Assembly: GCA_902790375.1 (NCBI GenBank)
Contig: CADARY010000020.1
Span: 1 to 41,221, forward strand
Source of the DNA: Oscillospiraceae bacterium
GTDB lineage: Bacteria > Bacillota > Clostridia > Oscillospirales > Oscillospiraceae
Length of the DNA: 41,221 nucleotides
Direction: 5' to 3'
The notes beneath the pieces are model-generated. The model worked only from the letters and a program-made list of their open reading frames with translations, was not told the DNA's origin and did not search any database. How positions within the stretch are numbered: position 1 is the first letter of the stretch; every line of letters starts with the position of its first letter. Shown piece after piece: positions 24,504-32,380 of the stretch. The translations under genes and the position numbers were made by a program.

Positions 24504-24534
24504 GGCGGCAGACAACAGACAGGAGGCGTGGTCC

Positions 24535-24885
24535 ATGTCTATTTTTCATTTCAAAAAGCGTGTGGAACTTTTCAAAAAGCGCGATCGGGAAACCTGGCTC
24601 CAGATCAGGCAGGCCCTCAAGGCTGCCGGTCTTCCCGGCGTCCGCTCCGGCCACTATCTGCAGGAGACCGTCATGGGCGGCGGCTGCGGGGCAAAGCTTG
24701 ACCCCCGCGACTTCGGCGCCAGGGGCAAAATCGACCGGGACATCTATTGGGTCAGCGTCCTTGAGGAGGACGAGGACAGGGCCCGGGAGATCCTGCGGCA
24801 AAACGGCATTGTCCCGGTGGCGCAGGAGGATGTGCTTTTAGACGCGGCGCTTCGCAAAAAGCCGACGGAGGATTACTTCGGATAA
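24535..24885 (+). CDS. Small protein, DUF2007-like in part
   Basis: The 116-aa protein starts with a basic stretch (FHFKKRVELFKKRD) and contains a Gly-rich turn GGGCGAK (~48-54). It then has an acidic alpha/beta segment, YWVSVLEEDEDRAREILRQN, that resembles the small DUF2007 signal-transducer fold; this is a tentative resemblance. It has no TM or signal peptide. AGGAGG lies 8 nt before ATG 24535. It is monocistronic between a promoter and a convergent terminator. No function can be assigned. Confidence 0.75.
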   Translation: MSIFHFKKRVELFKKRDRETWLQIRQALKAAGLPGVRSGHYLQETVMGGGCGAKLDPRDFGARGKIDRDIYWVSVLEEDEDRAREILRQNGIVPVAQEDVLLDAALRKKPTEDYFG

Positions 24886-24890
24886 GGGAG

Positions 24891-24924
24891 AAAACAGGCC
24901 CGGACCAAATGCGGTCCGGGCCTG
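24891..24924. terminator. Intrinsic terminator between convergent small genes
   Basis: A perfect 12-bp stem, CAGGCCCGGACC (24895-24906) with 24913-24924, has a 6-nt loop. On the minus strand TTTT follows, so it best serves the small membrane protein gene. Confidence 0.82.
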
Positions 24925-24939
24925 ATCAATGATACGGCT

Positions 24940-25140
24940 TTACCAGAAGTGCCAGAAGGGGCGCTCTTCTTCCTCCGCTCCGGCGAAGAGAGACTTGACC
25001 TTGCCGACGACTGCGGCGCCGACGATCAGGACAACAGCGCAGATGACGATCGTGCAGACGCGTTTGATCTTCTGCATGCGCAGCTCCTCCTGCCTTTGTG
25101 CCTCCCATGCGGCAAGCAGTCCTTTGATCCAGCTAATCAT
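24940..25140 (-). CDS. Small single-pass membrane protein
   Basis: The 66-aa protein has an amphipathic N-terminus (MISWIKGLLAAWEAQRQEEL), basic residues KIKR, one TM (~27-46, VCTIVICAVVLIVGAAVVG) and an acidic tail EEEERPFWHFW. The frame is open to 25314, but ATG 25140 has AAGGAGG nearby and the promoter at 25181-25209 lies inside the longer frame. I do not recognise a family; small clostridial membrane proteins of this form are common. Confidence 0.75.
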   Translation of the reverse strand: MISWIKGLLAAWEAQRQEELRMQKIKRVCTIVICAVVLIVGAAVVGKVKSLFAGAEEEERPFWHFW

Positions 25141-25180
25141 GTGTGATCCTCCTTGTATGTATTGTGGGTTCCTGTCTGTC

Positions 25181-25209
25181 ATTATAGCGCATATTCCGCC
25201 GCAGGGCAA
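25181..25209 (-). promoter_or_regulatory. Sigma-A promoter for small membrane protein
   Basis: Minus strand: TTGCCC (25209-25204), 17-bp spacer, TATAAT (25186-25181). Confidence 0.7.
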
Positions 25210-25279
25210 GTCAGAATATTGAAGCGGCGTTTCAGCAGAGAAAATGACGGCGCCTGGAAATAAATCCTGAAGGTATGGC

Positions 25280-25308
25280 TTGCAATAGCTTTGGAAATGG
25301 TATACAAT
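25280..25308 (+). promoter_or_regulatory. Sigma-A promoter for 5'-nucleotidase
   Basis: TTGCAA (25280-25285), 17-bp spacer, TACAAT (25303-25308), 46 bp before ATG 25355. Confidence 0.6.
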
Positions 25309-25354
25309 TAACATGCTTACAGCGCAAAAAAATTTTGAAAGAGAGGCTATGCCA

Positions 25355-27022
25355 ATGAAAAAACGCGCGCTCGCACTTGTACTTCTTGTCGTGATGATGC
25401 TGAGCCTGGCCGTCGTGCCGGCTTACGCGGAAGAGAACGACAAGGATCTGGTCATCCTTTACACCAGCGACGTCCACTGCGGCATTGATCAGGGCTGGGG
25501 CTATGCGGGCCTGTATGCCGTGAAGAAGAATCTTGAGAAGAAATACAATGTGCTCCTGGTCGACGACGGCGACGCCATCCAGGGCGAGCCCATCGGCACC
25601 ATGACCAAGGGCGAGGCCATCATCGACATCATGAACACCGTTGGCTACGACGTGGCCATCCCCGGCAACCACGAGTTCGACTACGGCGTGGACCGCTTCC
25701 TGGAGCTGAGCAAGCGGGCGGACTTCCCCTACATCAGCTGCAACTTCAACAAGGACGGGGAGCTTCTTTTCCAGCCCTGGCTCATCAAGGAAGTCGGCGG
25801 CATGAAGATCGGCTTTGTCGGCGTCACCACGCCCGACACGCTGCGCTCCTCCACCCCGACCTACTTCATGGACGACAACGGCAACTATGTCTACGGCTTC
25901 TTCCAGGATAAGACCGGCGAGGGCCTGTACAACGCCGTGCAGAAGGCGGTTGATGAGACACGCGCTGCCGGGGCCGATTACGTCATCGTCATTGGCCACC
26001 TCGGCGACGAGCTGGAAGTCTCCCCCTGGATGTACAGCGACGTGATCTCCCATGTCAGCGGCATCGACGTCATGCTTGACGGCCACAGCCATGACACCGA
26101 ACAGGTCGTCATGAAGGACAAGGACGGTAAGGATGTCGTCCGCACCGCCTGCGGCACCAAGCTCAGCAAGATCGGCGTGCTGCACATCACCCGGGACGGC
26201 GCAATCTCCTCCGAGCTCTATTCCTGGGGCAGCACCAGCTCTCTGCCGGAGCTGCTTGAAATTGAGAACGAGGCCGCAGAGGCCGTTTACAACGGCGCGG
26301 CCGAGCTCAACGCGAAGCTTGCCGAGGTCGTGGCTGTGGCGGATGTTGAACTCTTCTTCTATGATCCCGAGGCTAAGACCGATGAAGGCAAACCCATCCG
26401 CATCATCCGCAGAAGCGAGACCAACCTCGGCGACCTCTGCGCCGACGCCTACCGCGATCAGTCCGGCGCCGACATCGCCTTTGTCAACGGCGGCGGCATC
26501 CGCGTTCCCATCGCCAAGGGCGACATTACCCGCAACGACATTCTGAAGGTCCATCCCTTCGGCAACAGCATGACCGTCATCGAGGTCAGCGGCCAGCAGG
26601 TGCTGGATGCGCTGGAGTGGTCCGTGCACGCCCTGCCAGGCGAGTTCGGCGGCTTCGACCAGGTGTCCGGCATGACCTTTGAAGTGGACACCGGCATCGA
26701 CAGCCCCTGTGTGCAGGATGAAAACGGCTTCTTCGACCATGTGGACGAGAGCATGGAGCGCCGCGTGCGCAACGTCATGGTCGGCGGCGAGGCCCTTGAT
26801 CCCGCCAAGACCTACACTCTGGCCTCCGTCGACTACCAGCTCATCAACCACGGCGACGGCTACACCATGTATGACGGCGCGCCCGTCCTGCAGAATGCCG
26901 TCAAGCTCGACAACCAGGTCCTCCTCGACTACATCACCGGCACCCTCGGCGGTCATGTGGGCGCAGGCTATGAGAACCCCTACGGCCAGGGCCGCATCGT
27001 CGCTGTGAACAGCGCGGCGTAA
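25355..27022 (+). CDS. Secreted 5'-nucleotidase / UDP-sugar hydrolase family metallophosphoesterase
   Basis: The 555-aa protein has a Sec signal peptide ending AYA (cleavage after ~25). The calcineurin-like metallophosphoesterase domain binds two metals through TSDVHCG (Asp39, His41), DDGDAIQGEP, GNHEFDYG, IGHLGDE and DGHSHD. The C-terminal 5_nucleotid_C domain carries FVNGGGIR and HPFGNSMTVIEVSG. Such enzymes release phosphate from extracellular nucleotides for scavenging. No LPxTG or TM anchor is seen, so it is probably secreted. Start ATG 25355 sits 8 nt after GAGAGG; ATG 25349 would be only 2 nt from it. Confidence 0.92.
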   Translation: MKKRALALVLLVVMMLSLAVVPAYAEENDKDLVILYTSDVHCGIDQGWGYAGLYAVKKNLEKKYNVLLVDDGDAIQGEPIGTMTKGEAIIDIMNTVGYDVAIPGNHEFDYGVDRFLELSKRADFPYISCNFNKDGELLFQPWLIKEVGGMKIGFVGVTTPDTLRSSTPTYFMDDNGNYVYGFFQDKTGEGLYNAVQKAVDETRAAGADYVIVIGHLGDELEVSPWMYSDVISHVSGIDVMLDGHSHDTEQVVMKDKDGKDVVRTACGTKLSKIGVLHITRDGAISSELYSWGSTSSLPELLEIENEAAEAVYNGAAELNAKLAEVVAVADVELFFYDPEAKTDEGKPIRIIRRSETNLGDLCADAYRDQSGADIAFVNGGGIRVPIAKGDITRNDILKVHPFGNSMTVIEVSGQQVLDALEWSVHALPGEFGGFDQVSGMTFEVDTGIDSPCVQDENGFFDHVDESMERRVRNVMVGGEALDPAKTYTLASVDYQLINHGDGYTMYDGAPVLQNAVKLDNQVLLDYITGTLGGHVGAGYENPYGQGRIVAVNSAA

Positions 27023-27057
27023 TCCCGGCAGCCGGAAAACAGCAATACAGATACAGC

Positions 27058-27092
27058 AAAAGGTCCGCATTCTTCGGAATGCGGGCCTTTTT
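27058..27092. terminator. Bidirectional intrinsic terminator
   Basis: AAAAGGTCCGCATTC (27058-27072) pairs with 27077-27091 (one G-U pair) around a TTCG loop, with T runs on both strands. It serves the 5'-nucleotidase and the convergent WYL regulator. Confidence 0.87.
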
Positions 27093-27140
27093 GCATGCAG
27101 CAGGGCCTGTCGCCATACGCGCAGCGGCAGCGGGGGAGCG

Positions 27141-28133
27141 CTACTGCCGGTACTGCGCGCTCAGCCTTGCGGCCTCCTGGCGCATCTGCTCCACAAGCTC
27201 CGGGGGCCCTGTGATCGAGATCCCGTCTCCCAGGGCGATGATCCAGGCGAGAAAGTGGCGGCTCACGCGCACGTCGATATGGGCGGTGAAGCGCTCGTTT
27301 TCCTCCGGGATAAGGGTGATGTCCCGCCCGAAACGGTCCAGCAGAGTCCCCACAAGCTCCTGCCGCCCCTGCAGCGTGACGCGCATGGGCTCGCCGCCGA
27401 ACATGCCGAACTGGCTGCGGCTGTAGCGAGCCGGGTCAAAGGCGCCGAAGACCTCCCGCCCGAGGCGCTTTTCCTCCGTGATCGAGAGCTGCACGATCTT
27501 GTCTACCCGGTAATGCTTGATACGCTCCTCCGCCGCGTCGTAGGCCGCGAGGTAGTAGTTCTCATCGTCCCAGATCAGACACCAGGGACTCACCTGGTAC
27601 CAGGCCCCGTCCCGGCGGTATTCCATCTGCTTGTGCACATTCCAGCGGGTATAGCGGAAGCGGATCTGCCGGTCGAGGTTGATGGCCTCGTGCAGCATGT
27701 CCACGTTATAGTAGATGCTCTCGTTCATGGCCTTGATGCGCCCGGAGATCAGCACCTGCCGGTGCAGATGCTTTGCCTCGTGGACGCTGGCCAGACCCTC
27801 CAGCTTGCCGATCAGTTCGCGGGATTTGCGCTCGGTAATGAATTTGGAGGCCTGCACCGAGTCCACCAGAAGCTTGAGCTCCGGCAGCTCAAAGCTCCGG
27901 CCCGCGAGGCGGTACAGCGTGTTGCGCCCGGCCTTCTCCCGCAGGATCTCCATCCCGTAGCGCTCCAGATCCTCCAGATCGGCATAGAGCGTTTTGCGCT
28001 CCACATTGACGCCGAGCTCCTCGAGCCGCGCCATGAGCTCCCGGGCGGAAATGCCGTGCTCCTCGTCGGTCTGCTCGGAGAGAATCTTCACCAGATACAG
28101 CATCTTGAGCTTTTGATTTTCTCCCGCCGCCAT
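27141..28133 (-). CDS. WYL-domain transcriptional regulator
   Basis: The 330-aa protein has an N-terminal winged helix (~8-70: LVKILSEQTDEEHGISAREL... RKTLYADLEDLERYG). A WYL domain (~140-235) follows, with QMEYRRDGAWYQVSPWCLIW and the ENYYLAAYD block, then a C-terminal extension (FGGEPMRVTLQG... FLAWIIALGDGISITGP). WYL proteins bind ligands or nucleic acid and control nearby or global genes. AAAGGGAGG precedes ATG 28133; the longer frame to 28193 overlaps the promoter. It is divergent from the small-ORF pair at 28295-28649, which may be its target; that is inference. Confidence 0.88.
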   Translation of the reverse strand: MAAGENQKLKMLYLVKILSEQTDEEHGISARELMARLEELGVNVERKTLYADLEDLERYGMEILREKAGRNTLYRLAGRSFELPELKLLVDSVQASKFITERKSRELIGKLEGLASVHEAKHLHRQVLISGRIKAMNESIYYNVDMLHEAINLDRQIRFRYTRWNVHKQMEYRRDGAWYQVSPWCLIWDDENYYLAAYDAAEERIKHYRVDKIVQLSITEEKRLGREVFGAFDPARYSRSQFGMFGGEPMRVTLQGRQELVGTLLDRFGRDITLIPEENERFTAHIDVRVSRHFLAWIIALGDGISITGPPELVEQMRQEAARLSAQYRQ

Positions 28134-28164
28134 CCTGTCGCCTCCCTTTCTTCTTCTCCTGTGC

Positions 28165-28193
28165 AGTATAGCAGAAAAAAATCCCCGCCGCAA
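28165..28193 (-). promoter_or_regulatory. Sigma-A promoter for WYL regulator
   Basis: Minus strand: TTGCGG (28193-28188), 17-bp spacer, TATACT (28170-28165). A possible extended -10 (TGCTAAGAT, 28225-28233) for the plus-strand small genes lies upstream without a clear -35. Confidence 0.68.
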
Positions 28194-28294
28194 CGATTGA
28201 GAGAAGTTTTTTGTACAGATCTTCTGCTAAGATACAGACAGAAAGAAAAAAGAGCGCTGAGCACATCGGAGCAAACAACAGGGAGGCGAGTAGC

Positions 28295-28405
28295 ATGCGC
28301 GGTTATTATGTGAGCTCGGGCTATTACGGCCTGGTGGACGGGAGGTATCTGCTCTTCGCGAGCGAGAGCGACTACTTTGAGGCGATGGAGGAGGAAGCGG
28401 CCTGA
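28295..28405 (+). CDS. 36-residue Tyr-rich small protein
   Basis: The 36-aa product begins MRGYYVSSGYYGLVDGRYLL and ends with an acidic helix (SDYFEAMEEEAA). GGGAGG lies 8 nt before ATG 28295. From memory, tiny proteins of the form GYY-SSG-YG-VDG-Y-LF-SE-DYYE recur in gut Clostridia, which supports it as a real gene. It has no signal peptide or TM. Function unknown. It forms a probable operon with the next small gene, 67 bp away, and is divergent from the WYL regulator. Confidence 0.65.
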   Translation: MRGYYVSSGYYGLVDGRYLLFASESDYFEAMEEEAA

Positions 28406-28472
28406 AGGAGAATCGGGACCGGCCTTAACGGGAAGGAAAAACAGGGAAATCAAAAATGGGGGAGAGATCAAA

Positions 28473-28649
28473 ATGAACATCAGAACACAGGCGGAGACAA
28501 TCGGCTTTCAGATCGTCGGCAGCCTGGTCCGCCGCATGGACCGGGAGCCCTCGCATCTGTATCAGTGCTTCTTCGACGAGGCGGAGAACGAGTACATCCT
28601 GCACCTCGGCATCCTCACCATCGTCGCGGCAGACGGCAGCGTTTACTGA
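28473..28649 (+). CDS. 58-residue protein of unknown function
   Basis: The 58-aa product (MNIRTQAETIGFQIVGSLVR...) looks like a small alpha/beta protein ending in a beta-hairpin (EYILHLGILTIVAADGSVY). A GGGGGAGAG ribosome site precedes ATG 28473. Its stop overlaps the LanM stop on the other strand by 7 bp. I see no double-glycine or leader-like features, so it is probably not a precursor peptide. Function unknown. Confidence 0.6.
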   Translation: MNIRTQAETIGFQIVGSLVRRMDREPSHLYQCFFDEAENEYILHLGILTIVAADGSVY

Positions 28650-31375
28650 AAGGCGTCCAGCGCGTCTGCATAGACCAGCAGGGCATAAGCGACGCCGGAG
28701 AGGCCGCGCCAGAAGGAAGGATCGGGGACGTTGCGCAGACGCCGTGGGAGAGAGCGATAACCGCCGTCCCGCCTTGCACGGACGGAAGCCTCGGCAAGGC
28801 GCACACCCGAGGCGCGCAGGAGGGACGGGTCCCTGCGGCGGAGCGCGGTCTCGGTCAGCGCCAGGGCAACGCCCGCGTTGCCGCAGGCCAGATCGTCCGT
28901 CTCGAGAAACGGAAGCGAGAGCGTCCCGGCAAGGGCCTTGTCTGCAAGCGCTTCGGCAGCGGGCACGGCGTCCTCGCACAGAACCGCAGCCAGGGCGATC
29001 CCCGGCGCGCCGGCCTCCAGCCCCTCGCCGCGGATGACGGGCAGGGAGGACTTTTCATAATCCGGCCAGCCGTCCAGCAGTGTGCGGTGCTGCGCGCTCT
29101 CATAGAGAAATGCCTTTTCCGCGGCGTCCAGGCAGGCGGCGTTGCCGGTGAGGCGGAAGCTCCGCACCAGGGCGAGGCCGGTGCCCGCCATACCCTTGCC
29201 GAGTCCGGAGACCGGGCCGGGCTCGTTGACGTGCTCCGCCGCAAGGGGCGTCAGACGCTCGATAAGCTGCAGGAGCGGCTTCGGCGCGCCCGTCGGTCCG
29301 AGCCGCTCCGCCGCCGCGAGACAGCCGAACAGCAGTCCGCCGATCCCGGCGTAGAGGCCTGCGTTCTCCTCTTCAAACGAACGGGCGGAGAGCGTCAGGC
29401 TCGATATGACGTCTTCGATCCCCTCAGCGTCCATGCAGGGGGAGAGCAGCAGACCGCCCACGCCCTTGCGCAGGCCCGGATGCAGAACAGCGCGGAAGGC
29501 CGCGCTCATCTGACGATAGGTCCGTCTTGCGCGCAGAAGGTCGTCCCGCGTATCCCTGAGCCAGCCCAGGGCCCAGGCTTCCCGGCCGAGGGCGTCGGTC
29601 CTCCGGACGCGGTCGAAAAGGACGCTCATACCGGGCAGACCCCGTTCAAAATTCGGGTGATAGGTCGGGACAAGATGCCGGTCCGCACTCAGCAGGATGC
29701 GGCTGCCGTCGGTGAGCGTCAGGGCCATCTGCTCCAGGGCATCGAGAATGCGGCCCGCCTCGGCGCGGGCCTCCCGGGCGGTGAGGGGCTCCGGCTCCGG
29801 TTCGGGCTGAACAGCCGGCGCTGGCGCCGCAGTATCCGGCCCCTGCTCAAGACGCCGCCGCAGGTAATCCAGCTCAAAGCGCTTTTCCTCCGGGCCGGAG
29901 CGCTCCAGCGTCATCAGGCACAGCTCGGTCGCCGGGATGCGGAAATACCCCTCGAGCAGCACTTCGCCGCGCGGGTCCCCATAGAGATTGCCGCTGCCTG
30001 CGCGGAAGGAGAAATAGGGGATATCGCCCTCCAGGAGGCAGGCGCGCTCCCACTCCACCACCGGCATATACTCCGGCGCTTTTTCAAAGTGCCGCTTGAG
30101 ATCGCTGAGGATCTTCTCCCGCGCCTCCGGGGACGCGCAGCCCGCGGGGGCGTGCAGCTCCCGGAGCGTCAGAGCGTAATAGGCCGAGGCCCTGAGGACA
30201 AAGCGGGCGCTCATCTCCTCCGCCTCGCGCACGAGCTGCGCAAGCTCGTCCCGCCGCAAAAGCAGGCGGTCATACTGGCTCTCAAAGCCCCGGAGAAAGT
30301 CCTCCTCATAGCCGTAAACGGGGATCTGCCTGCCGTCGAGAACCGGGAGGCAGTTTGCCGTCTCCGTCCCGCCGCGCAGCAGAGGGCTGATCTGCGCCTT
30401 GCCCTGGAGCATCATGGGGAGCACCAGGGTGTTCTGCGCGGAGAACATCATGTCCCGCCATACCGGGTTCATCTCGTCGGGCGAGTGGATCTCGCAGCCC
30501 TGGTAGGGGTCCGAGGCAGGGGTGAAGAGGGTTTCCATGTCGATGGCGGTCGGGTAGACGCCGCAGGCAAGGATGTTCTCAAAGTGCATGTCGGAGCTGC
30601 CGAGGAAGCGGAAGAGCGCCGTGAGCGCGCCGAAGTTCCGGTAATACTGCGCAAGCTCCGCCGTACTCTCTACGGGCAAGGTCTGCATGCATTCGAGAAA
30701 GCCGAAGCCGTCGGCACACACGACACGGGGCGCCAGGGTCTCGTCGGGGCAGAAGCGGGCCACGATCTGCCGATAGAGCAGATCGAGCCGGCTGTCGCGG
30801 GGCTTGTAGTAAAATACGCCGCCCTCGCACACAACGCGCATGGCGCACTGGCCGTACAGATGCATGTCGGCCCCGGAGGCGCCGAGGGAGAGAAGCCTGC
30901 CCATGGAGCGGCCCGCCAGAAGCTCCTGCTCGATCTGCCCGGCGTGTGCGCTCACCCGGCGCAGGAAGGTCGTAAAGAACGCGCGGAAGTTTGCTGAGAC
31001 GCGCTCGGCGTCCTGCCGGAGAAGGGGATAGCGTTCAAAGGGACTGCCGCCGGGCGCGGAGAGGCGTTGAAGCGTCTCAGCCCGCGCCTCGGCGCGGTCA
31101 CTGTCCGAGGCAAAGTGCGGCGAGAGCTGGACGGCGGGGTTGATGCGGCAAAGGGCCTCCTCCAGCGCGGCCTGAACCGTGGGCTCGGCAAGCGCCCTGA
31201 GGCGCCCGAGCAGGAGCTCACGCCCGAGGGCGGCGGATTCACGCAGCGGAAGCTCCGGCAGGCGGGAGATCGCGTCGATCTCCGCCTCCGCCATGGGGCG
31301 GAGAAACGCGAAGAGATCCGCCGTCTCCTCTGTGGAGGCCTGCCTGTTTTCCGTGTTCTCAGGGGTCCTGCTCAT
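28643..31375 (-). CDS. Class II lanthipeptide synthetase (LanM) with intact dehydratase and degenerate cyclase site
   Basis: This 910-aa LanM is the modifying enzyme of the RiPP locus. The N-terminal DUF4135 domain phosphorylates and eliminates Ser/Thr. Its expected residues are present with CylM-like spacing: Lys191 (FYYKPRD), Asp262, His264 and Asn267 (SDMHFENIL), Asp279 and Glu281 (AIDMETLF). The C-terminal LanC-like domain (~550-910) keeps the barrel text, such as LYAGIGGLLFG, GAPGIALA, CGNAGVALAL and GLSGVAYALL. The four catalytic positions are changed: the general-acid His is Lys727 (GLGKGMAG), the WCHG zinc Cys is Glu787 (GLEAGAPG), and the second zinc pair Cys-His is Ala830-Cys831 (LACGNAG). 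Ring closure by zinc is therefore unlikely. The start overlaps the flavoprotein stop (ATGA), with AAGGAGG upstream, so translation is coupled. Confidence 0.9.
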   Translation of the reverse strand: MSRTPENTENRQASTEETADLFAFLRPMAEAEIDAISRLPELPLRESAALGRELLLGRLRALAEPTVQAALEEALCRINPAVQLSPHFASDSDRAEARAETLQRLSAPGGSPFERYPLLRQDAERVSANFRAFFTTFLRRVSAHAGQIEQELLAGRSMGRLLSLGASGADMHLYGQCAMRVVCEGGVFYYKPRDSRLDLLYRQIVARFCPDETLAPRVVCADGFGFLECMQTLPVESTAELAQYYRNFGALTALFRFLGSSDMHFENILACGVYPTAIDMETLFTPASDPYQGCEIHSPDEMNPVWRDMMFSAQNTLVLPMMLQGKAQISPLLRGGTETANCLPVLDGRQIPVYGYEEDFLRGFESQYDRLLLRRDELAQLVREAEEMSARFVLRASAYYALTLRELHAPAGCASPEAREKILSDLKRHFEKAPEYMPVVEWERACLLEGDIPYFSFRAGSGNLYGDPRGEVLLEGYFRIPATELCLMTLERSGPEEKRFELDYLRRRLEQGPDTAAPAPAVQPEPEPEPLTAREARAEAGRILDALEQMALTLTDGSRILLSADRHLVPTYHPNFERGLPGMSVLFDRVRRTDALGREAWALGWLRDTRDDLLRARRTYRQMSAAFRAVLHPGLRKGVGGLLLSPCMDAEGIEDVISSLTLSARSFEEENAGLYAGIGGLLFGCLAAAERLGPTGAPKPLLQLIERLTPLAAEHVNEPGPVSGLGKGMAGTGLALVRSFRLTGNAACLDAAEKAFLYESAQHRTLLDGWPDYEKSSLPVIRGEGLEAGAPGIALAAVLCEDAVPAAEALADKALAGTLSLPFLETDDLACGNAGVALALTETALRRRDPSLLRASGVRLAEASVRARRDGGYRSLPRRLRNVPDPSFWRGLSGVAYALLVYADALDAFQ

Positions 31376-32124
31376 GTGGCCGACCCTCCTTTCTTCAGCA
31401 GCGCCTCGCGCAGGGAGGCGCAGTTCATCAGGCCGCGCTGCCGGAAGGTGTCCACCTCATCGGGGCAGCGCCGGCCCATGAGGGTGCGGAAGGTTTCAAT
31501 ACCGCGGAAGCTTTTCAGCATGGCCTGAAATTGGGCCTCGGCAAGCTCGGAGAGATAGTTTTCGGGCTGCCTGACCGCGTCCAGGAGCTTCCCGGCGGCC
31601 TCCGACAAGGCAGCCTGCGCTTCCTCGCTCCCGACCAGAAGACCCTCGCCCTGCCGCTGCATGGGAAGCCGCGCCGCGACGCAGCAGCCCATGGTCTCCA
31701 GACACTCGGAGAGATAGTCGCAGGCGCGCGCCGCGCCGGTCTGGCCGGTCACGCTGAGCGCCACGCAGGGCTTTCCGAGCAGCTCGAACACATGGCACCA
31801 GCGGGCGCAGCGGTCCAGAAAATTCTTGCACCAGCCGCTGACCGAGTACATGTATACGGGCGTCGCGGCGATCAAGGCGTCGCAGTCCCGGAGCTTCTGC
31901 CGGAGCACGGCCATGCCGTCCGCCCCGTCCTGGGGGCAGAAGCCCTCCCGAAAGCAGGTTTTGCAGCCGACGCAGGACAGCACGGGCAGCTCGCTCATGG
32001 TGACGATCTCAAGCTCCGCCCCAGCGCTTCGCGCGTGGAGCAGGCCGCAGAGCTCCTCCGTCACCTGCAGGGTCACAGACTTGCCCTCCCGGCGCGAGGC
32101 GAATACAAGCGCCAGTATTTTCAT
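31372..32124 (-). CDS. Iron-sulfur flavoprotein / NADPH-dependent FMN reductase-like protein
   Basis: The 250-aa protein has a flavodoxin-like fold: N-terminal phosphate loop ASRREGKSV, then ATPVYMYSVSGWCKNFLDRC for flavin binding. A cysteine cluster CVGCKTCFREGFC (~51-63) is typical of the 4Fe-4S site in iron-sulfur flavoproteins. It is the first gene of the minus-strand unit and overlaps the LanM start by ATGA, so the two are made together. In some lanthipeptide clusters (carnolysin, bicereucin) LanJ reductases, including flavin-dependent ones, reduce dehydroalanine or dehydrobutyrine to D-amino acids. A similar role here is a reasonable inference but unproven; a general redox role is the alternative. 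GGAGGG precedes ATG 32124. Confidence 0.82.
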   Translation of the reverse strand: MKILALVFASRREGKSVTLQVTEELCGLLHARSAGAELEIVTMSELPVLSCVGCKTCFREGFCPQDGADGMAVLRQKLRDCDALIAATPVYMYSVSGWCKNFLDRCARWCHVFELLGKPCVALSVTGQTGAARACDYLSECLETMGCCVAARLPMQRQGEGLLVGSEEAQAALSEAAGKLLDAVRQPENYLSELAEAQFQAMLKSFRGIETFRTLMGRRCPDEVDTFRQRGLMNCASLREALLKKGGSAT

Positions 32125-32172
32125 ATCGCATCCCTCCGTGTTTTTTCAGAGTAAGTTTTTATTCACAACGGC

Positions 32173-32201
32173 ACTATAGCATTTTTACACGCTCACCGCA
32201 A
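32173..32201 (-). promoter_or_regulatory. Sigma-A promoter for reductase-LanM operon
   Basis: Minus strand: TTGCGG (32201-32196), 17-bp spacer, TATAGT (32178-32173). The divergent precursor promoter begins 58 bp away. The intervening stretch (32202-32259) is strikingly A/T-rich, and AGTAAGT occurs at 32150-32156 and again at 32248-32254, a possible regulator site. Confidence 0.75.
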
Positions 32202-32259
32202 GATTTTCAGTTCGTTTTTGCGTTTTTATTAAGATTATTTAACATAAAGTAAGTAATTA

Positions 32260-32288
32260 TTGACAGAGGAAAAACGCAATGCTATAAT
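32260..32288 (+). promoter_or_regulatory. Perfect-consensus promoter for the precursor gene
   Basis: TTGACA (32260-32265), 17-bp spacer, TATAAT (32283-32288), with an A/T-rich UP-like tract just upstream. High expression of the precursor is expected. A small hairpin (32314-32331, GCCCTG/CAGGGC) sits in the leader. Confidence 0.88.
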
Positions 32289-32380
32289 CGGAGTCGGTAA
32301 TTGAAGGAAGCAAGCCCTGCTTTTTCAGGGCGGATAAACAGTTGATTTCGGCTCAGGCCGAGGAAAGGAGATCATATACA

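Noticed and set aside
28473-28649. 58-aa protein considered as a second RiPP precursor
   Set aside because: No Gly-Gly or leader motif, no Ser/Thr/Cys-rich C-terminal core; it looks like a small folded protein.
28565-30997. 810-aa plus-strand frame opposite LanM
   Set aside because: It is antisense to LanM, has Arg/Gly/Ala-rich shadow sequence, and has no start signal.
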